Shown one piece after another: positions 55,741 to 63,330 of a DNA stretch of 64,000 nucleotides (position 1 is its first letter; the number at the start of each line of letters is the position of its first letter). Under the pieces are notes generated by a model, which was not told the DNA's origin, did not search any database, and saw nothing but the letters and a program-made list of their open reading frames with translations. A program made the position numbers and the translations under genes. The stretch lies in assembly GCF_006438915.1 (NCBI RefSeq), contig NZ_RCZE01000003.1:315070-379069 (forward strand). Direction: 5' to 3'. This DNA is from Pseudomonas arsenicoxydans. Lineage in GTDB: Bacteria > Pseudomonadota > Gammaproteobacteria > Pseudomonadales > Pseudomonadaceae.

Positions 55741-57414
55741 ATGAGCCTGCAACTGAGCTTTGCCGAAGCCAGCGCCATCGGCCCGCGCGAGGAAAACCAG
55801 GACGCCCTGCGCCTCGTGACACCTGCTCCGGCGCTGGCAGCCAGCAAAGGCTACTTGTTCGCCATTGCCGACGGCGTCAGCCAATGCGCCGACGGCGGTC
55901 TCGCCGCCCGTTCGACCTTGCAGGCGCTGGCGCTGGACTATTACGCCACCCCGGAAACCTGGGGTGTCGCGCAAGCATTGGACCGCTTGCTGCTGGCGCA
56001 AAATCGCTGGCTGCAGGCCAATGGTGGCGGGCAACCGCTGCTGACCACGGTCAGCGCACTGGTCATGCGCGGCAGGCGTTTTACCTTGGCCCATGTAGGC
56101 GATTGCCGGGTCTATCGCTGGCACGCGGATCAGTTGCAGCGCATCAGCGAGGATCATGTCTGGGACCAACCCGGCATGCAGCATGTGCTGAAACGGGCAC
56201 TGGGCCTGGATCAGCATCTGGTGCTGGATTTTCTCGATGGCGAATTGCGCCTGAATGAGAGTTTCGTGCTGCTCAGCGATGGCATCTGGGCCGTGCTGGG
56301 CGACGCCGCGATTGCCGCGATTCTGCGGGATCAGCCCGATCTGGACAGTGCAGCGCAGACCTTGGTCAAAGCCGCGCACTTGGCTGGCAGCCAGGACAAT
56401 GCCAGCGCCCTGCTGGTACGGGTCGATGCCTTGGGTGAAACGAGCATCGGCGATGCATTGATTCATTTACAGCAATGGCCATTGCCACCGGCGCTGAAAC
56501 CCGGTCAATCCTTTGAAGGCTGGCACGTGGAAGGGATCCTTGGCCAGAGCCAGCAATCGCTGCTCTATCGGGTTCGCGACGGACAACAGCAACCCTGGCT
56601 GTTGAAAACCTTGCCCGCCGCGCTGCACGACGATCACCTGGCCGGGCAAGCGTTGCTGTCGGAGGAATGGTTTCTCAAGCGCGTGGCCGGACGGCATTTC
56701 CCTGAAGTCCATACCGCCAGTCAGCGTCAGCATTTGTACTACGTGATGCGCGAATATTCCGGCACGACACTGGCAGACCTGCAAGCCAGTGTCGGACCTT
56801 TGCCGTTGGCGCAATGGCAAGATCTGGCCGAGCGCTTGCTTCGCGCGGTTGGCCTGTTGCATCGGCGGCAGATTCTGCACCGCGACATCAAGCCGGAAAA
56901 CTTGCTGCTGGGTGACGACGGCGAATTGCGCCTGCTCGATTTTGGCCTCGCGTATTGCCCCGGCCTGTCCGAGGATCAAGCCTCTGCCCTGCCTGGAACG
57001 CCCAGTTACATTGCACCGGAAGCCTTTCGCGGGGACATCCCGACGCCGCAACAAGACCTGTACGCGGTGGGCGTGACCCTGTATTTCCTGCTGACCGGGC
57101 ATTATCCCTACGGCGAAATCGAAGCGTTCCAGCGACCACGGTTTGGTGTACCGGTCAGCGCCAGTCGCTATCGTCCGGATTTACCGGAATGGATTGCGCA
57201 ATGTCTGGGACGTGCCGTTGTGGCCGATCCGGGTCAACGGTTTGAAACGGCGGAAGAGTGGTTGCTGGTGCTGGAACAGGGCGAGCGGCGCAGCTTGAGC
57301 GTGCGGCCCAGACCGTTGATGGAGCGTGAGCCGTTGAAGGTTTGGCGGACATTGGCATTGGTGTCGTTGCTGCTGAATCTGGTGCTGCTATTTGTGTTGC
57401 TCCACTCATCTTGA
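55741..57414 (+). CDS. fused PP2C-type phosphatase and Ser/Thr protein kinase
   Basis: This 557-residue protein has an N-terminal PP2C domain (about 5-230; GPREENQDA 14-22, IADGVSQCADGG, LLSDGIW, GSQDNASA near 218-225, giving the metal-binding Asp residues). A kinase domain follows (about 262-520; HRDIKPENLL near 380-389, DFGLA near 400-404, GTPSYIAPEAF near 419-429) and a C-terminal membrane helix (about 538-555). The Gly-rich loop is degenerate (ILGQSQQSLLYRV), but the ATP-binding Lys is probably in WLLKTLP. It lies in the nitrate transporter operon, so its targets may be nitrate-assimilation proteins, but none is proven here. Confidence 0.92.
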   Translation: MSLQLSFAEASAIGPREENQDALRLVTPAPALAASKGYLFAIADGVSQCADGGLAARSTLQALALDYYATPETWGVAQALDRLLLAQNRWLQANGGGQPLLTTVSALVMRGRRFTLAHVGDCRVYRWHADQLQRISEDHVWDQPGMQHVLKRALGLDQHLVLDFLDGELRLNESFVLLSDGIWAVLGDAAIAAILRDQPDLDSAAQTLVKAAHLAGSQDNASALLVRVDALGETSIGDALIHLQQWPLPPALKPGQSFEGWHVEGILGQSQQSLLYRVRDGQQQPWLLKTLPAALHDDHLAGQALLSEEWFLKRVAGRHFPEVHTASQRQHLYYVMREYSGTTLADLQASVGPLPLAQWQDLAERLLRAVGLLHRRQILHRDIKPENLLLGDDGELRLLDFGLAYCPGLSEDQASALPGTPSYIAPEAFRGDIPTPQQDLYAVGVTLYFLLTGHYPYGEIEAFQRPRFGVPVSASRYRPDLPEWIAQCLGRAVVADPGQRFETAEEWLLVLEQGERRSLSVRPRPLMEREPLKVWRTLALVSLLLNLVLLFVLLHSS

Positions 57415-57430
57415 CTCGAACTTGATCCCC

Positions 57431-57524
57431 TGTGGCGAGGGAGCTTGCTCCCGCTCGAGCGCGAAGCGGTCGCCGATGTCAGGTCTGCTTCGCAGCCCAG
57501 CGGGAGCAAGCTCCCTCGCCACAG
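57431..57524. repeat. REP doublet, second family, between the kinase gene and nirB
   Basis: GTGGCGAGGGAGCTTGCTCC (left) and its complement (right) with a shorter spacer than the copies at 28733 and 50983. It also marks the end of the transporter-kinase unit. Confidence 0.9.
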
Positions 57525-57532
57525 GTTTCATA

Positions 57533-57549
57533 TGCTCCAGGACCGGGCA
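57533..57549. promoter_or_regulatory. possible NtrC binding site upstream of nirB
   Basis: TGCTC-N7-GGGCA resembles the NtrC consensus TGCAC-N7-GTGCA with one mismatch in each arm. It lies about 120 bases before the predicted start of transcription, a normal enhancer distance. Confidence 0.35.
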
Positions 57550-57633
57550 ACCCGCCTCGAATCGGTGCATAAACAAGCGTTCCGCTCCTGTCACGCCGGC
57601 CCGAGACCCAACAAATCCGCAGCTCTGAATACT

Positions 57634-57649
57634 TGGCACAATCACTGCA
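57634..57649 (+). promoter_or_regulatory. sigma-54 promoter of nirBD-nasA-cobA
   Basis: TGGCACAATCACTGCA has GG at 57635-57636 and GC at 57647-57648, ten bases apart. Transcription would begin near 57660, about 19 bases before the first leader hairpin. Confidence 0.75.
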
Positions 57650-57678
57650 TTAGCCTTTCCACCACACATAAAGCCCTG

Positions 57679-57735
57679 CCTTCAACGATGAAGGTTGCGC
57701 TTCCCGAGAGAACGGGACCAGGACAAAGGCGTCCT
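57679..57735 (+). promoter_or_regulatory. candidate NasT (ANTAR) RNA target in the nirB leader, three hexaloop hairpins
   Basis: Hairpin 1: CCTTC - loop AACGAT - GAAGG (57679-57694). Hairpin 2: TCCCG - loop AGAGAA - CGGGA (57702-57717). Hairpin 3: AGGAC - loop AAAGGC - GTCCT (57720-57735). All loops are six bases with A at 1 and G at 4. Hairpin 3 overlaps the terminator 5' arm in the same way as hairpin 2 of the other two leaders. The extra hairpin is unusual for an ANTAR target, which normally has two. Confidence 0.78.
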
Positions 57736-57766
57736 CGCTAGGCAACTAGCGGGACGCCTTTTTTTG
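57726..57766 (+). terminator. leader terminator upstream of nirB
   Basis: AAGGCGTCC pairs with GGACGCCTT and CGCTAG with CTAGCG around a GCAA tetraloop; seven T follow. It lies 70 bases before the nirB start codon. Confidence 0.88.
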
Positions 57767-57835
57767 TTTGCGCAAAATTTGTCGAGCCAGACCTGAAGCC
57801 CTGATGAGGCGGGTCTGGGCTCCCCGGAGAACCTG

Positions 57836-60289
57836 ATGAAAAAATTAAAACTGGTGATGATCGGCAACGGCATGGCCGGGGTCCGTACCCTGGAAGAACT
57901 GCTCAAGCTGAGCAACGAGCTGTACGACATCACGGTCTTCGGTGCCGAACCCCATACCAACTACAACCGCATCCTCCTGTCGCCGGTACTGGCCGGTGAG
58001 CAAACGTTCGAAGAGATCGTGCTCAACGACCTTGACTGGTATCTGGATAACAACATCAAGCTGCTGCTCAACCGCAAAGTGGTGCAGATCGACCGGGTCA
58101 AACGCCGGGTCATCGCCGAAGACGGCACCGAGGCCGACTACGATCGCCTGCTGATCGCTACCGGCTCGACCCCGTTCATCCTGCCGATTCCGGGCAACAC
58201 CTTGCAGGGCGTGATCGGCTACCGTGACATCGCCGACACCCAGGCGATGATCAACACCGCCAAGACCCACAAGCACGCCGTGGTCATCGGCGGCGGCTTG
58301 TTGGGCCTGGAAGCCGCAAACGGCTTGATGCTGCGCGGCATGCACGTGACCGTGGTGCACCTCGGCGAATGGCTGCTGGAGCGCCAACTCGACAAGACCA
58401 GCGGCCAGTTGCTGCAAACCGCCCTTGAAGCGCGTGGCCTGCACTTTCGCCTGTGCGAACAAACCCAGGCCCTGCACGATGCCGGCAATGGCCGCGTCGG
58501 CTCGGTTGAATTCAAGAACGGCGACATCATTCCTGCCGATCTGGTGGTCATGGCCGCGGGCATTCGCCCCAATACCGAACTCGCGGAAAAATCCGGCATC
58601 CCCTGCAATCGCGGGATTCTGGTCAACGACACAATGCAAACCTACGACCCACGGGTCTACGCCATCGGTGAGTGCGCCAGCCATCGCGGCATCGCCTACG
58701 GCCTGGTCGCGCCGCTGTTCGAGCAAGCCAAGGTCTGCGCCAATCACCTCGCCCAATTGGGCTTCGCCCGTTATCAAGGTTCGGTGACGTCGACCAAACT
58801 GAAAGTCACCGGGATTGACCTGTTCTCCGCCGGCGACTTCATGGGTGGCGAAGGCACGGAAACCATCACCCTTTCCGACCCGATCGGCGGGGTCTACAAA
58901 AAACTGGTGATCAAGGATGACGTGCTGGTCGGCGCCTGTCTGTACGGCGATACAGCAGATGGCGGTTGGTATTTCCGGCAGATTCGTGAGAATCACGCCA
59001 TTGGCGAGATCCGCGATCACCTGATGTTTGGGGAAAACGCTTTAGGCGACGTAGGACATCAGGGCCAGGACAAAGCCATGAGCATGGCCGACACCGCGGA
59101 AGTCTGCGGTTGCAACGGCGTATGCAAAGGCACCATCGTCAAGGCGATCCAGGAACACGGGCTGTTCAGTGTCGACGAAGTGAAAAAACACACCAAGGCT
59201 GCCAGCTCTTGCGGTTCCTGCGCCGGCCTCGTCGAGCAGATCCTGATCAATACCGTGGGCGGCGCGGCAGACGTGAAGCCGAAAAGCGAAAAAGCCATCT
59301 GCGGTTGCAGCGATCTCAACCACGGGCAAATCCGTCAGGCCATTCGCGAACAACATCTGCTCACCATCGCCGGCACCCAGAGCTATCTGAACTGGCGCAC
59401 CCCGAACGGCTGCGCCACCTGCCGTCCGGCGCTCAACTACTACCTGATTTCCACCTGGCCGGGCGAAGCCAAGGACGACCCGCAATCGCGCCTGATCAAC
59501 GAGCGCGCCCACGCCAACATCCAGAAAGACGGCACCTACTCGGTGGTCCCGCGGATGTGGGGTGGCGTGACCAACCCTTCGGAATTGCGCCGCATCGCCG
59601 ACGTCGCCGACAAATACAACGTGCCAATGGTCAAGGTCACCGGCGGTCAACGTATCGACTTGCTGGGGATCAAGAAGCAGGACCTGCCGGGTGTCTGGGA
59701 AGACCTCGACATGCCGTCCGGCCACGCCTACGGCAAATCCATCCGCACCGTGAAGACCTGCGTCGGCAGCGAGTTCTGCCGTTTCGGCACGCAGAATTCC
59801 ACGCAGTTAGGCATCGAGCTGGAGCACGACCTGTTCAACATGTGGTCGCCGCACAAAGTGAAACTGGCCGTCTCCGGTTGCCCACGCAACTGTTCGGAAG
59901 CGGGCATCAAGGATGTCGGAATCATCGGTGTCGATTCCGGCTGGGAGATGTACATCGGTGGCAACGGTGGGATCAAAACCGAAGTCGCCGAGTTCTTCGT
60001 GAAACTGAAAACTGCTGAAGAAGTGCGCGAATACAACGGAGCGTTCTTGCAGCTCTATCGCGAAGAAGCCTTCTACCTCGAACGCACCGTGCATTACCTG
60101 CAACGGGTCGGCATGGACCACATCAAGAAAGCCGTGCTGGAAGACCCGGAACGGCGCAAGGCACTCAATGACCGGCTGCAATTCTCGCTGTCGTTCGAAC
60201 AGGACCCGTGGAAGGAACGCCTGACCCAGCCATTGCTGAAGAAAGAATTTGACGTCATTCCCGTGAAGAACCTGGAGGTGCTGGCATGA
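57836..60289 (+). CDS. nirB: assimilatory NAD(P)H nitrite reductase, large subunit
   Basis: NirB reduces nitrite to ammonium with six electrons from NAD(P)H. The 817-residue protein has an N-terminal FAD/NAD domain (IGNGMAGVRTLEELL near 7-21; VIGGGLLGLEAA near 151-162), two BFD-type [2Fe-2S] segments (CGCNGVCKG near 424 and CGCSD near 489, each with a following C-x2-C), a ferredoxin-like half domain, and the siroheme-[4Fe-4S] domain with CVGSEFC near 642-648 and SGCPRNC near 680-686. The next gene (nirD) overlaps its stop. Expression should depend on sigma-54 and on NasT antitermination. Confidence 0.96.
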   Translation: MKKLKLVMIGNGMAGVRTLEELLKLSNELYDITVFGAEPHTNYNRILLSPVLAGEQTFEEIVLNDLDWYLDNNIKLLLNRKVVQIDRVKRRVIAEDGTEADYDRLLIATGSTPFILPIPGNTLQGVIGYRDIADTQAMINTAKTHKHAVVIGGGLLGLEAANGLMLRGMHVTVVHLGEWLLERQLDKTSGQLLQTALEARGLHFRLCEQTQALHDAGNGRVGSVEFKNGDIIPADLVVMAAGIRPNTELAEKSGIPCNRGILVNDTMQTYDPRVYAIGECASHRGIAYGLVAPLFEQAKVCANHLAQLGFARYQGSVTSTKLKVTGIDLFSAGDFMGGEGTETITLSDPIGGVYKKLVIKDDVLVGACLYGDTADGGWYFRQIRENHAIGEIRDHLMFGENALGDVGHQGQDKAMSMADTAEVCGCNGVCKGTIVKAIQEHGLFSVDEVKKHTKAASSCGSCAGLVEQILINTVGGAADVKPKSEKAICGCSDLNHGQIRQAIREQHLLTIAGTQSYLNWRTPNGCATCRPALNYYLISTWPGEAKDDPQSRLINERAHANIQKDGTYSVVPRMWGGVTNPSELRRIADVADKYNVPMVKVTGGQRIDLLGIKKQDLPGVWEDLDMPSGHAYGKSIRTVKTCVGSEFCRFGTQNSTQLGIELEHDLFNMWSPHKVKLAVSGCPRNCSEAGIKDVGIIGVDSGWEMYIGGNGGIKTEVAEFFVKLKTAEEVREYNGAFLQLYREEAFYLERTVHYLQRVGMDHIKKAVLEDPERRKALNDRLQFSLSFEQDPWKERLTQPLLKKEFDVIPVKNLEVLA

Positions 60290-60603
60290 ACTGGCTGGAT
60301 ATCTGCGCACTGGAAGAAATCAACGCCCTGGGCTCGCGGATCATCGCCGGCCCCAAAGGTGACATCGCGATTTTTCGCACCAGCGACGATGAAGTGTTCG
60401 CCCTCGATGACCGTTGCCCGCACAAGGGCGGACCGTTGTCCCAAGGTTTGATCTACGGCAAGCGTGTGGCCTGTCCGCTGCACAATTGGCAAATCGACCT
60501 GGAAAGCGGCGAAGCCCAGGCCCCGGACATCGGCTGCGCCCATCACCACCCGGCGCGGGTCGAAAATGGCCGAGTGATGCTGGCCCTGCGGGACGCAGGC
60601 TGA
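60286..60603 (+). CDS. nirD: nitrite reductase small subunit NirD
   Basis: NirD is the small Rieske-like subunit needed for NADH-nitrite reductase activity. The 105-residue protein keeps the Rieske cluster ligands: C-P-H near 45-47 (CPHKGGPL) and CPLHNWQ near 64-70, as in the assimilatory type; many dissimilatory NirD proteins lack them. It overlaps nirB (ATGA) and nasA (TGATG), so the three are translationally coupled. Confidence 0.94.
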   Translation: MNWLDICALEEINALGSRIIAGPKGDIAIFRTSDDEVFALDDRCPHKGGPLSQGLIYGKRVACPLHNWQIDLESGEAQAPDIGCAHHHPARVENGRVMLALRDAG

Positions 60604-63320
60604 TGAACCGCCAGATCACCGCGTCCACCTGCTGCTATTGCGGGGTCGGCTGCGGCGTGCTGATCGAACACGACGGCGAGCGCATCCTCGGCGTCAGCGG
60701 CGATCCGGCGCACCCGGCAAACTTCGGCAAGTTGTGCAGCAAGGGATCATCCCTGCATCTGACCGGCGACTTGACCGCTCGGGCGCTGTACCCGGAACTG
60801 CGCCTGGGCAAAGGCCTGGCGCGCAGCCGCACCGACTGGGATACCGCACTTGATCACGCCGCCAGCGTTTTCGCCCAAACCATTGCCGAACATGGCCCGG
60901 ACAGCGTGGCGTTCTATATTTCCGGGCAGTTGCTGACCGAGGACTACTACGCCTTCAACAAACTGGCGCGGGCGCTGGTGGGCACCAATAACATCGACAG
61001 CAATTCGCGGCTGTGCATGTCGTCGGCGGTGGTCGGTTACAAGCGCAGCCTGGGCGCCGATGCACCACCGTGCAGCTATGAAGATCTCGAAATGAGCGAC
61101 TGCGTGATGATCGTCGGCAGCAACATGGCCTACGCCCACCCGGTACTGTTTCGTCGCTTGGAAGAGGCCAAATCCCACCGACCACAGATGAAAGTCATCG
61201 TCATCGACCCGCGTCGTACCGACACCTGTGATTTGGCTGACCTGCATTTGGCAATTCTTCCGGGGACCGATGTCGCCTTGTTCCATGGAATTTTGCACCT
61301 GCTGTTATGGGAAGACTGGATCGACCGCGACTACATCAAGGCCCACACCGACGGCTTGCCGGAGTTGAAGAACCTGGTACGCGATTACACCCCGCAGATG
61401 GTGTCGCAGCTGTGCGGAATCAGCGTTGAGCACCTGCAGCAATGCGCCGAATGGGTCGGTACTTCACCGAGTTTCCTGTCGCTGTGGTGCATGGGGCTGA
61501 ACCAGTCCACCGCCGGCAGCGCAAAGAACAGTGCATTGATCAATTTGCACCTGGCAACCGGGCAAATTGGCCGTCCAGGTGCAGGACCTTTCTCGTTGAC
61601 CGGTCAGCCAAATGCCATGGGCGGCCGGGAAACCGGCAGCCTGTCGAACCTGCTGCCAGGCCATCGCGATGCCGCCAATGCCGAGCACCGCGCAGATGTG
61701 GCGGCTTATTGGGGTGTCGATCAACTGCCGGAAAACCCGGGGCTGACCGCCATCGAGTTGTTTGAGCAGGTGGGCAGCGGCAAGATCAAAGCCTTGTGGA
61801 TCGCTTGCACCAACCCCGCGCAGTCGCTTCCCGATCAGACTGCCGTGCGCGCGGCACTGGAAGCCTGCCCGTTCGTGGTGTTGCAGGAGGCCTTTCGCAC
61901 CACTGAAACCGCCCGGTTTGCCGACCTGTTATTGCCCGCCGCCAGCTGGGGCGAAAAGGACGGCACGGTGACCAACTCCGAGCGGCGCATTTCCCACGTC
62001 CGCCGGGCGATCGTCGCACCGGGTGAAGCGCGCTCAGACTGGGCGATCACAGTGGATTTCGCACAGCGTCTAGAGAAACGTCTGCGCCCGGATGCGACGA
62101 GCCTGTTTACCTTTGAAACCCCGGCGCAGGTGTTCGACGAATACAAACAACTGACCCGTGGACGGGATCTGGATTTGTCCGGGATCAGTCACGCATTGAT
62201 CGACAAGATCGGCCCGCAACAATGGCCCTTTCCTGCGGGCTCCAGCGCAGGCACTGCGCGCCTCTATCTCGACGGTATTTTCCCGACTGCCAGCGGACGC
62301 GCGCAGTTCGTGGCCGATCCGTATCGCGCCGCCAAGGAACAACGAGACGCGCGCTTCCCGCTGACGCTGATCACCGGTCGCCTGCGCGATCAATGGCACG
62401 GCATGAGCCGAACCGGCACTGCCGCGCAACTGTTCGGTCATGTCAGCGAAGCCGTGTTGAGCCTGCACCCGGATGAGTTGCGCCGGCATCGCCTGCAATC
62501 CGGAGACTTGATCAGCCTGAAAAGTCGTCGCGGCGCGGTGATCGTGCCGGTCGCCAGTGACGACAGCGTGCGTCCGGGCCAAGTCTTTTTGCCGATGCAT
62601 TTTGGTGACCGTTTTCTCAAGGGTGGCGTGAACAGCCTCACCCTTCCCGCCTTTGACCCGTTGTCGAAACAACCTGAGCTCAAACACAGCGGCGTGCGCC
62701 TCGAACCGGTGCAATTGCCCTGGCACCTTTTCGCGCTGGTAGAGGGCGATGTCCAACAGCATTTTGAGACGCTACGACCCCTTTGCGAGGCGTTTTCCTA
62801 CGCCAGCCTCAGCCTGACAGGTCGTGAGCGCCCTGCGCTGCTGATACGCGCTGCCAGCACCGCGGCGCCAGATCCACAACTGCTGCGCGATATCGATCAA
62901 TGCCTGGGGCTCAACGACGGCCCCGTGCTGGCCTACGACGACCCTCGACGCTCCATCGGCAAGCGGGTGCGTATCGAGAACGGCCGGATCACCGCAATCC
63001 GCTTGGCGGGTGAAACCCTAGCCCGGCACTGGCTGCAAAACCTCTGGCTCGAAGGTCGCGCCGATGAACAACTGCGGCGCTGGCTGCTTGCACCGCTGAG
63101 TGCCCCGCCGGGCCACGTCGATGCCGCAGCCATCGGTAACAAAATCCTGTGCAACTGCAAAAACGTCAGCCAAAACACAGTCTGCGCCGGCATCCGCCGT
63201 GGCCTGGACTTGCAGGGCTTGAAACAAGAATTGAGTTGCGGCACGCAATGCGGCTCCTGCGTCCCTGAAATCAAGCGTTTGCTGGCCGCCACCGCGCAGC
63301 CAGTCGCAGTCATCTCGTGA
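60603..63320 (+). CDS. nasA: assimilatory nitrate reductase catalytic subunit
   Basis: This 905-residue cytoplasmic molybdopterin enzyme reduces nitrate to nitrite. The N-terminal [4Fe-4S] motif is C10-x2-C13-x3-C17 with C45 (STCCYCGVGC; FGKLCSKG), followed by the bis-MGD domains (LCMSSAVVGYKRSLGADAPP; GQPNAMGGRE) and a C-terminal BFD-type [2Fe-2S] domain (CNCKNVSQ ... CGTQCGSC, about 850-892). The open frame extends back through nirD, but the ATG at 60603, overlapping the nirD stop, gives the proper N-terminus. It is called nasC or narB in some species. Confidence 0.95.
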   Translation: MNRQITASTCCYCGVGCGVLIEHDGERILGVSGDPAHPANFGKLCSKGSSLHLTGDLTARALYPELRLGKGLARSRTDWDTALDHAASVFAQTIAEHGPDSVAFYISGQLLTEDYYAFNKLARALVGTNNIDSNSRLCMSSAVVGYKRSLGADAPPCSYEDLEMSDCVMIVGSNMAYAHPVLFRRLEEAKSHRPQMKVIVIDPRRTDTCDLADLHLAILPGTDVALFHGILHLLLWEDWIDRDYIKAHTDGLPELKNLVRDYTPQMVSQLCGISVEHLQQCAEWVGTSPSFLSLWCMGLNQSTAGSAKNSALINLHLATGQIGRPGAGPFSLTGQPNAMGGRETGSLSNLLPGHRDAANAEHRADVAAYWGVDQLPENPGLTAIELFEQVGSGKIKALWIACTNPAQSLPDQTAVRAALEACPFVVLQEAFRTTETARFADLLLPAASWGEKDGTVTNSERRISHVRRAIVAPGEARSDWAITVDFAQRLEKRLRPDATSLFTFETPAQVFDEYKQLTRGRDLDLSGISHALIDKIGPQQWPFPAGSSAGTARLYLDGIFPTASGRAQFVADPYRAAKEQRDARFPLTLITGRLRDQWHGMSRTGTAAQLFGHVSEAVLSLHPDELRRHRLQSGDLISLKSRRGAVIVPVASDDSVRPGQVFLPMHFGDRFLKGGVNSLTLPAFDPLSKQPELKHSGVRLEPVQLPWHLFALVEGDVQQHFETLRPLCEAFSYASLSLTGRERPALLIRAASTAAPDPQLLRDIDQCLGLNDGPVLAYDDPRRSIGKRVRIENGRITAIRLAGETLARHWLQNLWLEGRADEQLRRWLLAPLSAPPGHVDAAAIGNKILCNCKNVSQNTVCAGIRRGLDLQGLKQELSCGTQCGSCVPEIKRLLAATAQPVAVIS

Positions 63321-63330
63321 GGAAAACCCA

